A model generated the notes under the pieces. That model did no database searches. It worked only from the letters and a program-made list of their open reading frames with translations, and was not told the origin of the DNA. The translations under genes and the position numbers were made by a program. From Marinactinospora thermotolerans DSM 45154 (GTDB lineage Bacteria; Actinomycetota; Actinomycetes; Streptosporangiales; Streptosporangiaceae), in contig NZ_FUWS01000017.1 of the NCBI RefSeq assembly GCF_900167435.1, positions 1 to 64,000 of the forward strand: 64,000 bases of DNA, given 5' to 3'. Below, piece after piece: positions 32,739 through 42,395 of the stretch (position 1 is the first letter of the stretch; each line of letters starts with the position of its first letter).

Positions 32739-34818
32739 CGACGACCCGGAGATGGCGGTCGCGGCGCAACGTGTTCTGAAGGTCCAGCAGGGGCACCCCC
32801 GAGGCGCCGAGGGTGTGCCGGGTCCAGCTTCCGTCGGGGTTCATGTGCCACGTCGAGGTGGTGTCGGCCATCGCGAGATCCATCATCCCGACCAGCCGTG
32901 TCCGCTGCCCGGAGTCGATGACCCGGACCAGGGCCTCGACCCGGCGGTCGAGGTTGCGCGGCATCAGGTCGGCACTGCCGATCCACACCTCCGGGTCCCC
33001 GCCGTTCTCGAAGAGGAAGACACGGGAGTGCTCCAGGAAGCGGCCGAGGACACTGCGGACCCGCACGGTCTCGGACAGGCCGGGCACGCCCGGACGCAGC
33101 ACGCAGCTTCCCCTCACCCACAGGTCGATGGGGACGCCCACGCGCGACGCCTCGTACAGCACGTCGATGAGCTCCTCGTCGACCAGGGAGTTGACCTTGA
33201 TGCGGATGCGCGCGGGCTCGCCCTTGATCTGGTTGGCCATCTCGTGCCGGATCCGCCGGGTCAGGCTCTCACGCAGCGCGTCGGGGGCGACGAGCAGCCG
33301 CCGGTAGTGCTTCTTGCGGGAGAAGCCCGTGAGGTGGTTGAACAGGTCGCTCAGGTCCTCGCCGAGCTTGGGGTCGGCGCTGAACAGGCCGAAGTCCTCG
33401 TAGGTGCGAGCGGTACGCGGGTTGTAGTTTCCGGTCCCCACATGACAGTAGCGGCGTAGCACGCCGTCGTTGTCCTGGCGGACGACCAGGGCGAGCTTGC
33501 AGTGGGTCTTCAGCCCCACCACCCCGTAGACGACGTGACAGCCGGCGTCCTCCAGCTTGCGCGCCCACTCGATGTTGTTGCGCTCGTCGAAGCGCGCCCG
33601 GATCTCGACGAGCGCGACGACCTCTTTCCCCGCCCGAGCCGCCTCGATCAGCGCCTCGACGATCGGGGAGTCCCCGCTCGTGCGGTACAGCGTCTGCTTG
33701 ATGGCGAGGACGTCGGGATCGGCGGCGGCCAGCGCGAGGAAGCGTTCGGTGGTCGTCGCGAACGACTCGTAGGGGTGGTGGACGAGGAGGTCGCGTTCGC
33801 GGATCGCGGCGAAGAAGTCCTCCTGGGCCAGTGCCCGCGGCTCGGCCGGGACCATCGGCGGGTAGGACAGCTCGGGCCGGTCGAGGTCGGCGATCTGGTG
33901 GAGGCCGGCCAGGTTCAACGGCCCCGGCACGCAGTAGACCTCCTCCTCTTCGGCGCCCAGCTCCTCGCGCAGGATCTCCAGCACCGAATCGGAGATCGTC
34001 TCCTCGACCTCCAGCCGGACCAGGGGGCCGAACCTGCGGCGCAGCAGCTCGTTCTCCAACGACTGCACCAGGTCGTCGGTCTCGTCCTCGTCGACCTCCA
34101 GGTCGGCGTTGCGGGTGACCCGGAAGGCGTGGTGCTCCAGCACCTCCATGCCCTCGAACAGTTGGGGCAGGTGCGCGGCGATCACGTCCTCGACGGGGAC
34201 GAACCGCTCGGAGCAGGCTTCGAGGAACCGGGGGAGCACCGAGGGGACCTTGATCCGGGCGAAGGCGCGGCGGCCCGTGTGCGGGTCGCGGACGGTCACC
34301 GCGAGGTTGAGCGACCGCCCGGAGATGTAGGGGAACGGGTGGGCCGGATCGACGGTGAAGGGGGTGAGGACCGGATAGATCGAGTCCCGGAAGAAACGGT
34401 GCATGCGGCGCCGCTCGTGCTCCTCCAGCTCCTCCCAGCGCACGATGGCGATCCCCGACTTGGCCAGGGCCGGGGCCACGGAGCCGCGGAAGCAGTCGGC
34501 CTGGCGCACCACCAGCTCGTGGGTGACCTCGGCGATGCGCTCCAGGAGGGCCTGGGGAGGGTGGCCGCTGGGCGAGACGACCGCGACACCGGTGGCCATG
34601 CGCCGTTTCAGCCCGGCGACGCGCACCATGAAGAACTCGTCGAGGTTACTGGAGAAGATCGCGAGGAAGCGGACACGTTCGAGCAACGGGATGTCGGTGT
34701 CCTCGGCGAGTTCGAGGACACGCTGGTTGAAGCGGAGCCAGCCCTCCTCCCGATCCAGGAAGCGATCAGCGGGGAGGTTCTCTCCGCCCCGGGCCATGGG
34801 AACCGGTTCCACACTCAC
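32731..34818 (-). CDS. ppk: Polyphosphate kinase
   Basis: A 695-residue PPK1, which builds polyphosphate from ATP. The N domain opens with [21 protein letters not shown] and [13 protein letters not shown]. The autophosphorylated His is in [20 protein letters not shown] (His459 by codon position), and the second conserved His is in [22 protein letters not shown] and the PLD-like C-terminal domains follow. GTG 34818 has a GGGAG upstream; ATG at residue 8 is an alternative. It is co-transcribed with the Nudix/phosphatase gene. Confidence 0.95.
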   Translation of the reverse strand: MSVEPVPMARGGENLPADRFLDREEGWLRFNQRVLELAEDTDIPLLERVRFLAIFSSNLDEFFMVRVAGLKRRMATGVAVVSPSGHPPQALLERIAEVTHELVVRQADCFRGSVAPALAKSGIAIVRWEELEEHERRRMHRFFRDSIYPVLTPFTVDPAHPFPYISGRSLNLAVTVRDPHTGRRAFARIKVPSVLPRFLEACSERFVPVEDVIAAHLPQLFEGMEVLEHHAFRVTRNADLEVDEDETDDLVQSLENELLRRRFGPLVRLEVEETISDSVLEILREELGAEEEEVYCVPGPLNLAGLHQIADLDRPELSYPPMVPAEPRALAQEDFFAAIRERDLLVHHPYESFATTTERFLALAAADPDVLAIKQTLYRTSGDSPIVEALIEAARAGKEVVALVEIRARFDERNNIEWARKLEDAGCHVVYGVVGLKTHCKLALVVRQDNDGVLRRYCHVGTGNYNPRTARTYEDFGLFSADPKLGEDLSDLFNHLTGFSRKKHYRRLLVAPDALRESLTRRIRHEMANQIKGEPARIRIKVNSLVDEELIDVLYEASRVGVPIDLWVRGSCVLRPGVPGLSETVRVRSVLGRFLEHSRVFLFENGGDPEVWIGSADLMPRNLDRRVEALVRVIDSGQRTRLVGMMDLAMADTTSTWHMNPDGSWTRHTLGASGVPLLDLQNTLRRDRHLRVVDG

Positions 34819-34985
34819 AGCTCGCAGACTCCCCCATCACCATGAACGACGCCGGAAGGGACGGTTTCCGCCCCGTTACGGACCCGAGTGGTCCATACCC
34901 GTTCCCCAGGAGTTTTGAGCAATCCGGAACGCCCTATCGACCGACGGCAAGGCGCCACGCCGGGCGACCCCTCACCTGAAGGTCG

Positions 34986-35912
34986 CTACACCGACCCCGT
35001 CCAGCCGAGGAACGGGAGCAGTGCGACGGCGTTGACACCGGTGTGCAGCAGGAAGTTCAACCACAGGTTGTGGTAGCGCGACCACAGGTAGCCGTACATC
35101 AGCCCGGCGGCGCCCTGCACCGAGACCACCATCGCGACGAGGACCAGCGGGTTGGTGTCGACGCCGAGCCCGATGGCGCTGGAGACCGCGTAGATCAACG
35201 ACGTGAGCACGATCCCCGGCCAGCGCCCGTACAGCAGCGCCAGCCGGGACTGCAGCATCACCCGGTAGAACGCCTCTTCCAGCAGCGACACCGTCGCGAA
35301 GGTGAGCAGCACCGACAGCAACGGCTGGTAGTCGTCGGGGAGCCGGTCGTAGGTCGGCACGGGCGCGGTCCAGGGCGGGAAGACCGCGAAGTAGAGGTAG
35401 GCGGCGACCGCGAACAGCCCACCCCAGCGCCACCCCTGCGGCACCCACAGCGCGAGCCGGGGCAGGTCCGGCCCCGTCGCCCTGCGCAGCACCCCCGATG
35501 ACCCGACCAGCATCACCGGAACGAACAGCAGGAAGAAGACCTTGGCCGTGTGATAGGAGAGGTCGACGAGGGAGGGGCTGATCAGCCCGAACACGATCTG
35601 GAGCACCCGCTCGCCCACGGCGAAACCGAGGATGCAGGCGAACAGCACCATCACCTCGCGCCCCAGCGAGTGCCCTTTGAGCGCGGTGCGCAGCCGTTCC
35701 TCGAAGTCGTCGGCGGGAGTCCGCCAGGGGAAGAGCCGCACGCACACCATCCCGGCGACGACCGGAATCCACAGGGACCACAGCTCCCCCCGGGCGTACT
35801 CCTCGCCCGGGCGGATCCGGGTGTTACCCGTGGCGTAGAGCAGGACGGCCGAGGCGACGTAGACCGCGGCGCCCGCGACGAGCACCCGGCGTTGGGCGGC
35901 GATCGAGAGCAT
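34986..35912 (-). CDS. CPBP-family membrane protein, copy 1 (motif-2 His missing)
   Basis: A 308-residue protein with about eight membrane segments of the CPBP (Abi/CAAX prenyl protease-like) family. Motif 1 EExxxR is present (LLEEAFYRVMLQSRL) and motif 3 HxxxN is present (LLHTGVNAV). At the motif 2 position FxxxH it reads IYAVSS, without the His. A GYLWSRYHNLWLN stretch links it to its two neighbours. It is the third of three tandem paralogs on this strand, ending just upstream of ppk. Confidence 0.88.
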   Translation of the reverse strand: MLSIAAQRRVLVAGAAVYVASAVLLYATGNTRIRPGEEYARGELWSLWIPVVAGMVCVRLFPWRTPADDFEERLRTALKGHSLGREVMVLFACILGFAVGERVLQIVFGLISPSLVDLSYHTAKVFFLLFVPVMLVGSSGVLRRATGPDLPRLALWVPQGWRWGGLFAVAAYLYFAVFPPWTAPVPTYDRLPDDYQPLLSVLLTFATVSLLEEAFYRVMLQSRLALLYGRWPGIVLTSLIYAVSSAIGLGVDTNPLVLVAMVVSVQGAAGLMYGYLWSRYHNLWLNFLLHTGVNAVALLPFLGWTGSV

Positions 35913-35922
35913 CCGCGCCCCC

Positions 35923-36852
35923 TCACTCCAGGATCGACACGGCGGGACCCGTGATCAGGGTGATCACACCGGCCCGTAGGAGGATGTTGAGCCAGATGTT
36001 GCGGTAGCGCGACCACAGGTAGCCGTACATCAGCGAGGACACCCCGAAGGTGGCCAGCGACAGCAGGAGGTTGCTCGCGCCGAGGGTCCAGGGGTCCCCG
36101 CGCGCGACGTCCTCGTAACCGCCCATCAGCGCGTAGACCAGTCCGAACACGGCCGCGGCGAGGACGATCCCACCGTGCCGTCCGAACAGGCATTCCAGCC
36201 GGCTCTGCAACATGCCCCGGTAGAAGATCTCCTCCGGGAGGGCGACCGCGAACAGGATGCCGAACAGGGTGATCAGCCACTCCAGGGAGAACGGGAGGAA
36301 ACCGTCCCACTGGCCGGCCAGGATGAGGGCGAGGACACCGGCCACGGCGACGGCGCCGCTCCAGCGCCACGGCTCGTCGATCCGCATCGCGATGCCCGCC
36401 ATGGTGTCGCCCTGCTCGGACCTGATCATGCCGGCGCGGTCCACCAGCAGCACCGGTAAGAGGAGCAGGAAGATGAAGCGCACCGCGGGGGCGGCCAGCC
36501 AGGGAAAGCCCTCGCTCACCAGACCGAACACGTAGGACATGATGGCCAGCCCCAGGAGGAAGCCCGCCAGGCACAGGCCGAGGAGCGCGGTCTCCCGGAC
36601 GATGGGATGGGGCTTGAGGGTGTCCTGGACACGCCGGTCCAGCGCCTGGTGACGCCGCGATGGGGTGAGCATGCGCAGCAGGAGAATGCCCGCGCCCATC
36701 GGAATCCAGGTCACCCAGAACGGGGATGGCCCCTCCTCGATGAGGGATCCCTCGACCGCGGTGATCTCCATGGTGGCCGTCGCGACCAAGGCGACGGCGA
36801 ACAGGGCGATTCCCGCCCACAACACCGCCCGTCGCGCCATGTCCACCGGCAT
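35923..36852 (-). CDS. CPBP-family membrane protein, copy 2 (both motif His missing)
   Basis: A 309-residue paralog of copy 1 starting ten bases upstream of it, so co-transcription is likely. Motif 1 is kept (LPEEIFYRGMLQSRL). Motif 2 reads VFGLVYAL, Tyr in place of His. Motif 3 reads LLRAGVITL, with both His and Asn lost. The GYLWSRYRNIWLN stretch is conserved. Catalytic loss is likely, and a structural or regulatory role is possible. Confidence 0.87.
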   Translation of the reverse strand: MPVDMARRAVLWAGIALFAVALVATATMEITAVEGSLIEEGPSPFWVTWIPMGAGILLLRMLTPSRRHQALDRRVQDTLKPHPIVRETALLGLCLAGFLLGLAIMSYVFGLVSEGFPWLAAPAVRFIFLLLLPVLLVDRAGMIRSEQGDTMAGIAMRIDEPWRWSGAVAVAGVLALILAGQWDGFLPFSLEWLITLFGILFAVALPEEIFYRGMLQSRLECLFGRHGGIVLAAAVFGLVYALMGGYEDVARGDPWTLGASNLLLSLATFGVSSLMYGYLWSRYRNIWLNILLRAGVITLITGPAVSILE

Positions 36853-37018
36853 CCTCCCAGTTCAGGGTCCCAGTTTGCCCCGATCGGAACATTCAGTAGG
36901 AGAATGAATGTGGAATGTCGCGATTTCTTTTCCGGTCCATCGGAAATGGGCGGCACTGGGCATGGGCCCTCTGCCCTGGACGGCCGTCCACAACCACGGC
37001 GGGACGCCCCGCCGCAGG

Positions 37019-37960
37019 TCAGGCGGCCCCCAGCAGGAACGGGACCAGGCCGAGCGCGTTCGTACCGCCGTGCAGCAGGATCAGCAGCCACAGGTTGCGG
37101 TAACGGCTCCACAGGTAGCCGAAAAGCAGGCCCGCCGTCCCCTGGACGGTCACCACGACGGCGAGGTCGAGGCCCAGGTGGCCGATGGCGCCATGGCTGA
37201 CGACGTGCATCGACGCGAACACCAGCGCGGACAGCACGATCCCGGCCCACCGCCCGAACAGGACCTCCAGCCGGCTCTGCAACCACAGCCGGTAGAAGAA
37301 CTCCTCCAGCACGCTCGCGGTGAGGAAGGTGACCGTCATGACCACGACCGTGACCGCGTAGGGCGGCAGCTGTTCGGCGGTGGGCGGAGCGGGCGCCCAC
37401 GGGGAGAAGACGGTCGCCCACAGGTAGACCACCACCGCGACCAGACCGCCCCAGCGCCACCCCCGTCCCGGACGCGCGCCCAGGGCTGTCGGCCCGGGGG
37501 CGAGACGACGGTCGGGCCGCCACAGGCGCATCAGGACGAGCGGCACGACCAGCAGGAACACGACCTTGGTCAACGGATAGACCAGTGACGCCTCCTCGTC
37601 GCCGAGCACCAGGCCGGCCGACGCCTGCGCCGCCACGAACAGCGCCGAACAGGCCAGCAGGCCGAGCGTCTCGCGGCCGACCGGACGGCCGTGCAGACCG
37701 AGGCGGAGGGCGGGATCGAGGTCGGGGACCCGCGGCGGCACCGACCGGACCAGCAGCAGTCCGACGGCGACCGGTCCGAGCAGGGTCCACAGTGGTTGCG
37801 CGCCGTACTCATCGGCGGAACGTTCCGCCTCGGTGTGTCCGGTCAGCACGAGGGCGAGCAGCGCGGCGGCGAAGACCGCGACGCCACCGGCCGGCCATAT
37901 CCGGCCGGCACGGGCGGGACCGGTGCGCGCGTGCCGCGCCGCCTCCGGGGAATCGGCCAT
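37019..37960 (-). CDS. CPBP-family intramembrane metalloprotease, copy 3 (motifs intact)
   Basis: A 313-residue member with all three CPBP motifs: EEFFYR in SVLEEFFYRLWLQSRL, FxxxH in LVFASMHVV and HxxxN in LLHGGTNAL. Members of this family include CAAX proteases and bacteriocin self-immunity proteins. ATG 37960 is preceded by AAGGGG. Residues about 20-40 form the first membrane segment, and a soluble loop precedes the R-rich GWRWGG stretch shared with copy 1. The substrate is unknown. Confidence 0.88.
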   Translation of the reverse strand: MADSPEAARHARTGPARAGRIWPAGGVAVFAAALLALVLTGHTEAERSADEYGAQPLWTLLGPVAVGLLLVRSVPPRVPDLDPALRLGLHGRPVGRETLGLLACSALFVAAQASAGLVLGDEEASLVYPLTKVVFLLVVPLVLMRLWRPDRRLAPGPTALGARPGRGWRWGGLVAVVVYLWATVFSPWAPAPPTAEQLPPYAVTVVVMTVTFLTASVLEEFFYRLWLQSRLEVLFGRWAGIVLSALVFASMHVVSHGAIGHLGLDLAVVVTVQGTAGLLFGYLWSRYRNLWLLILLHGGTNALGLVPFLLGAA

Positions 37961-38516
37961 GGGAGCCCCTTCGTCGCCGTGGGCGGAACCCCCATCATCG
38001 AACGGGGCGGTCCGGGGCTCCTCCTCCCAGAGAAGGAAACCGGTGTCGTCGGTTCGGCGCACCATTCGCCTCCCCGCCGCGGTCGCCGGCCCGAAGGCGA
38101 GGACGTCCCGGTCCGCAGCGGCCACGGTGGCGGACACCGCGTCCGAAACGTCGTCGAGGGCGCGAAGGTCCGCGCGGCCTCTCCCCGCACGGGCCGGCCG
38201 GCCCGGCCGGCGTCTCCGGCTCTTCGCCAGGGGCACGGCGCGATTCACCGCGGAGTCAGGCCGGCCGGCGGCGACCACGACCGGCAGCCCGGCGGGCACC
38301 AAGGAGAGGCCCGCACCAACCCGCCGACCACCACCGCCGTAGGCAGCAGCCAGGGCGATCGCGTGGACCGGAACAGCAGGAGTAAGCGGCGCGACAGCGC
38401 CGGCCCGGCCGCGGTCCCACCCGGCGGGACGGAGGGGACGCACGTCGAGGTTCGCTGCCGGTGGACGTCGACGGGCAGGTCGGCGAGTGGCGGGACCGCG
38501 CCGGCCCGTGGCGCGG
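37961..38516. other. 556-base gap, no supported gene
   Basis: The CPBP copy-3 frame stays open upstream but encodes no recognisable domain. Other frames are low-complexity. I see no clear promoter or hairpin. The pentapeptide-repeat gene ends at 38517. Confidence 0.4.
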
Positions 38517-40193
38517 CTACGTGGTGGTGTCCCACCCCGCCGTGTCGGTCCGCCACCCGTCCGGCAGGGCGACCCCGCCGGGCCCGCCCCGCGTCAACGC
38601 CTCCCCCAGTCCCCTGGGACAGGGCCCCTTGGCGGCACGGACGCCGTCGGTGAAGGCCACCTGGGCGCCCGTGAACGCGGCCCCGGCGAAGGAGACCCCC
38701 TCGCTCGTGAAGTCGGCGTCGGTGAAGGACACCCGGTCCCCTCCGAACCCGGCGCGTTCGAACGACACCCCCTCCCCCGCGAACCTGACGCCGCCGAATG
38801 ACACCCAGTCGCCCGTGAACACGGCGCCCTCGAAGGCGGCCCGTCCGCCATCGAACGCGGCGCTGCCGAAGGACACCCAGGTACCGACGAACTCGGTGCC
38901 GGTGAAGGAGACCACGGCCCCGCGAAACCCGGTCCCGTTGAAGGACACCTGGTCACCCGCGAACACGGCACCGTCGAAGGACGTCCGGTCGCCGGCGAAC
39001 ACGGCGCCGTCGAACGACATCCGGTTCCCCGTGAACCTGAGGTCGTCGAAGGACACCAGCGCCCCGGAGAACGCGGCCCCGTTGAAGGAGACCCGGTTCC
39101 CGGCGAAACCGGCGCTGGTGAAGGTCACCTCGTCGCCGACGAACTCGGCCCCGGCGAAGGAGACCCGGTCGCCCGCGAACTCGGCGCCGTCGAAGGAGAC
39201 CCGGCCGGCGAAGACGGCGCGGACGAAGGAGACCTGTCCTCCGGTGAAGCGGGCGCCGTGGAAGCCGCCGCCGTCGAAGCGCACGCCGGTGAAGTCATAG
39301 TTCCTGCCGCGCCAGCGGGTGTCGGCGCGCAGGTGGTCGCCGATGACGCGGACGATGGTGTAACGGACCTCGCGCAGGGCGGCGAACTCCAGTCCGGCCG
39401 CGCGGTGTTCGCGGACCTGGTCGGGGTCGGCGTCGGCGGGGAGGGGACCGGGGGCCGGGGCGTAGGGCATGCGCAGGTAGGCGCAGAGCACGTCGACGAC
39501 CATCTGCACCAGTTCGTCGCGGCCCTGGGGGGCGTCGTCGGCGAGGTGGGCCAGGGCGTGCACGCCGGCGAGCTTGACGGCGGGCTCGGGGTCGCCCAAC
39601 TGGGCGGAGGCGGTGGTGAAGCGCTCGGTGAACAACCGGGTGTCCTCGCGCACCACCGCGAGCTCGGCGCGGGCGTCCTCGGCCTCGGTGGTGCGCTGAC
39701 GCCGGTAGTTGATGACCAGCAGCGCCACCCCGCCCAGCCCGGCCACGATCGCGAAGGCTCGGGTGGCGATGGAGTCCAGCGCCTTGGGCGTCAGACTGGC
39801 CGGCGGATCCCACGCCGGGGTCCCCAGCACCCACCAGGCCCCCACCACCAACGCGGCCACCACCCCCACGGCGACCGCCCACGCCCCCAGGATCAGCCGG
39901 CCCAGCCACACCGGTCCGTCGCGTTCGCCGCGCAGCCGCGCCAGCCCGGCCGAGGCCGCTATCAGGCAGACGATCACCCCCACGGCGCGGAGCACCTGGG
40001 CGGTGGGAGGGGCCAACGACTCCCACGCCGCGACCGCGACCGGCCAGGCCAGGACGGCCGCGCCCGTGATCGGCACGCCCACCGCCGACACCGACAGGAG
40101 GAAGGTCCGGCGCCCCGCGCGCGGGAACACGGTTGTGAGGCGAGCACGTGGACGTTCGTGTTCGGGGGATCCGGGGGTCTGCTCCGCGCTCAT
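38517..40193 (-). CDS. Membrane-anchored pentapeptide-type repeat protein
   Basis: A 558-residue protein. N-terminal half: four membrane segments (about residues 29-55, 65-90, 98-125 and 145-165), then a cytoplasmic helical region to about residue 290. The C-terminal half has about 17 units of a 12-residue repeat with F spaced alternately 5 and 7 (GDRVSFAGAEFV, GNRVSFNGAAFS and so on), as in the Pentapeptide_3 group. Such repeats fold as right-handed beta helices. The role is unknown. ATG 40193 has no strong ribosome site, and in-frame GTGs exist. Confidence 0.85.
   Translation of the reverse strand: MSAEQTPGSPEHERPRARLTTVFPRAGRRTFLLSVSAVGVPITGAAVLAWPVAVAAWESLAPPTAQVLRAVGVIVCLIAASAGLARLRGERDGPVWLGRLILGAWAVAVGVVAALVVGAWWVLGTPAWDPPASLTPKALDSIATRAFAIVAGLGGVALLVINYRRQRTTEAEDARAELAVVREDTRLFTERFTTASAQLGDPEPAVKLAGVHALAHLADDAPQGRDELVQMVVDVLCAYLRMPYAPAPGPLPADADPDQVREHRAAGLEFAALREVRYTIVRVIGDHLRADTRWRGRNYDFTGVRFDGGGFHGARFTGGQVSFVRAVFAGRVSFDGAEFAGDRVSFAGAEFVGDEVTFTSAGFAGNRVSFNGAAFSGALVSFDDLRFTGNRMSFDGAVFAGDRTSFDGAVFAGDQVSFNGTGFRGAVVSFTGTEFVGTWVSFGSAAFDGGRAAFEGAVFTGDWVSFGGVRFAGEGVSFERAGFGGDRVSFTDADFTSEGVSFAGAAFTGAQVAFTDGVRAAKGPCPRGLGEALTRGGPGGVALPDGWRTDTAGWDTTT
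38650..39285 (-). repeat. Tandem 36-base coding repeats
   Basis: The repeat part of the pentapeptide-type protein shows at DNA level as degenerate 36-base units carrying the recurring phrase GTCTCCTTC (antisense gaaggagac). They are diverged, so they are ancient rather than a recent expansion. Unit edges are approximate. Confidence 0.7.
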
Positions 40194-40837
40194 GAACGCA
40201 CCGTAGCCAGGATCGCCCCTCGCCTCGAAGGCGGTATCCGCAACCGGCCGGACACGCCCCATGGCGTTGCGACGGACGACCGGGGCGTTCCACGCGTTCC
40301 CCCTCGCCGCGCCGGCCGTCCGGGGTGACGGCCATCGCCGTCCCGCCAGGTGCCGGGGGCGGTGTGGCGGGCGGGGCGGCGCGACGGGTTTTCCCGTCCT
40401 CCGTTCCGGCCTGCTCCGGCGCGTCCTGGATCGTCCGTGACGGCGTGGAGGTGGTCGGGCTCGTCGCGGAAGGAGCGGGGACGAGCGTGTCCGGTCCCGA
40501 CACGCCGCAGACGGTGGGGCGGGGCGTCACGGCAGGGCGCGTTTCTCCCCGAGGTGCCAGGAACAGGTCCGACGCGGATGCGCCGCCTCCGTGGCCGTTC
40601 CCTGAGAGGAGCGCCGGTCGCGCCGTTTCCTCGGGTCTTCACGGTGGCCGGGTACGGCCAGGCCGCCTTCTCCGGCGCCGCGGAGTGGCCGACGGCCCCG
40701 ATCACCCTCTGGTGAAATGTCGCTTTTCTAGAGAAAAGGAGTGTTTGGTCGTTTTTTCGGCGAAGGTGATGAGAAGCCGCGGGCCGAAGGGCGGGTGAAG
40801 CCGTCGAAGGACCTCACCACACTCCGAAGGGACGGCC
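40194..40837. other. 644-base gap with an AT-rich palindrome
   Basis: No frame here gives a recognisable protein. CTTTTCTAGAGAAAAG (40723-40738) is a perfect inverted repeat with a 2-base centre, followed by TTGGTCGTTTTTTCGG. The palindrome could be an operator or a T-tract terminator for an unrecognised short transcript. Confidence 0.4.
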
Positions 40838-40945
40838 ATGGCACGGGGCTACTCGATGTTCGCGCCCAGGCAGGCCGGCGGTGAGCAGGGTGACGGCGCC
40901 CCGGCAAAGCGTCAGGAGGCGAAACGGATCACGAGCCGCCGTTGA
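40838..40945 (+). CDS. Candidate 35-residue basic peptide
   Basis: A short frame starting MARGYSMFAPRQAGGEQ and ending KRITSRR, after a GAAGGGACGG ribosome site at good spacing. It is rich in Arg, Lys and Gln. The composition differs from the Pro/Ala noise around it. There is no homology I can name. It may be a real small protein in otherwise gene-poor DNA. Confidence 0.3.
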   Translation: MARGYSMFAPRQAGGEQGDGAPAKRQEAKRITSRR

Positions 40946-41655
40946 GCCGGCGGACGCGCCGCGAGGGACCGGCCCCGGGGCGACGCACCCGGGAGAGGGA
41001 GGAGCGGGGACCCTTCCCCGTCCCCGCTCCCCCACGTGGCCGGGGACCGCCGGCCGGAACCGCCGGCCGGATGTCCTCGGCCCCGGCTCCGCCTGGCCCA
41101 GGCGTGGGGGTGCCTCGGCCGGCTCCGGGACGCGAACGATCGCGGACGCGGCCGGAGACCGCCGGGTACGGAGCCCGAGAGGAGGCGGACACCGGTCCCG
41201 AAAGCACCACCCGTCCCCGTCCACCCCGTCCCGTACCGGCCGACGCGGCCCCCTCCCGCCACGACCACAATCGGCCAGGGCGTTTCCGACCTTCGTCCCT
41301 GGCCTCCTTCCCCTTCGTCTCTTCACCAGGTCGCCCCCCGGACTCCCACGGCCGGTTTCCGCCGGCGCGCCCCCGCTGACCACGGTTCCTTCCCTTCTCC
41401 GCGCTGACCTAGGGGAGAGGGATGTTTACCCTCCGCAGGCGGGGCATCGAAAGGGCACGCGCCGCCCGGACGGCGCGCGGAGCGGGCCCTCGCCCCCCTC
41501 CTCCCGATACGGCGCCTTTCTCCCCTCCGGGCGCCTGAGGGCCCGCTCTCCCATAACAACCCGCTTTGCCCTCACTCCGACCACAGTGCAACGATGACGG
41601 CGACGAATCGCGACTCGCCCTCCTCGTCCTTCGGAGCTGGAAGGTCTCCGCCCAC
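40946..41655. other. 710-base gap upstream of a STAS gene
   Basis: Frames translate to Pro/Arg/Gly-rich sequence on both strands. A stretch of CCGGCCGG-type inverted repeats lies near 41036-41085. A sigma-B-like promoter is at 41424-41447. No gene is supported. Confidence 0.4.
41424..41447 (+). promoter_or_regulatory. Sigma-B/SigF-type promoter candidate
   Basis: GTTT (41424-41427), 14 bases, GGGCAT (41442-41447). The stress-sigma consensus in actinomycetes is GTTT-N14-16-GGGTAT, so one base differs. It lies about 200 bases before the STAS gene, a typical target. Confidence 0.4.
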
Positions 41656-41982
41656 ATGCACGCGCCCTGCGCCCACGACGCCCCACTCCTGGTCCCCGCT
41701 CCCGTGGAGATCGACATGGACGTGGCCGATGAGTTCGGGAGGCATCTCACCGAAGCCATCGCGGCCGGTCCACGCCGCGTCATCGTGGACATGACCCGCA
41801 CGGTCTTCTGCGACTCCTCCGGCATCTCCGCGATCATGGCCGCGTTCAACCGGATCCACGCCGGCGGACCGCTCCTGTGCCTGGCCGCGCCCCACCCCCG
41901 GGTCCGCCGGGTCCTCACCATCGTCGGCCTCGACCTGCTCATGCCCGTCCACGCCGACCTGGACGAGGCCTTGACCGGTTGA
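41656..41982 (+). CDS. STAS-domain anti-sigma factor antagonist
   Basis: A 108-residue STAS protein with VIVDMTRTVFCDSSGISAIMAAFNRI. The Ser of DSSG is the likely phosphorylation site. VLTIVGLDLLMPVHADLDEAL closes the domain. The start at ATG 41656 gives a short N-terminus; an open frame extends to 41566. It stands alone with a hairpin behind it. Confidence 0.8.
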   Translation: MHAPCAHDAPLLVPAPVEIDMDVADEFGRHLTEAIAAGPRRVIVDMTRTVFCDSSGISAIMAAFNRIHAGGPLLCLAAPHPRVRRVLTIVGLDLLMPVHADLDEALTG

Positions 41983-41998
41983 CGAGGCGTTTCCACGT

Positions 41999-42041
41999 GG
42001 GAGCGCGGACACCCTGATCCGGGCGCCCGCCCCGCGCTCCC
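41999..42041. terminator. Hairpin with 10-bp stem after the STAS gene
   Basis: GGGAGCGCGG (41999-42008) pairs with CCGCGCTCCC (42032-42041). The 23-base loop is long, so it is only moderately convincing. Confidence 0.4.
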
Positions 42042-42395
42042 GGGAGACGGCCCCTCACCGGGCCGGTCCTCCCCGGAGAGGATCCGGGGGGCGACGCCGC
42101 TCTCGGACGGCCGCTCTCAGGGGGATCGGCCCGGATCACCCGTCGCGGGCCTCGCGTCCGTGCCGACGGCACCGGGCCGCGCCCTGGACGGCCGTGTCCG
42201 CTCGGCGGCGGTGCCGACGCCTCCCCGAAACCGCCCAGCGGGCGGGGACCGCCGACCTCCTTCGGTGAGCCGACCGCCACGTTCCCCTCACCATGGGCGA
42301 GGCGTTCTCCGACGTCACACCCCCGTGACGTGGCTCGTGGTGCCGGCGTTCTCGGGGCGTGGGCGGGCCGGGCGCCGGTCCGGGAGCAGGGGCGC
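42042..42395. other. 354-base convergent gap
   Basis: It lies between the STAS gene and the TetR gene, which face each other. No gene or further strong hairpin is visible. Confidence 0.35.

Noticed and set aside
34986-37960. CPBP block as an abortive-infection or other phage-defence island
   Set aside because: No toxin, nuclease, reverse transcriptase or mobile element is adjacent. The family is widespread in housekeeping roles.
38650-39285. CRISPR-like regular repeats
   Set aside because: The 36-base period is the coding repeat of the pentapeptide-type protein. Units are degenerate, in frame and have no spacers.
40946-41400. Cluster of CCGGCCGG-type inverted repeats as a possible origin or attachment site
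   Set aside because: Short GC palindromes are frequent by chance at this GC content. There is no integrase, tRNA or DnaA-box context.
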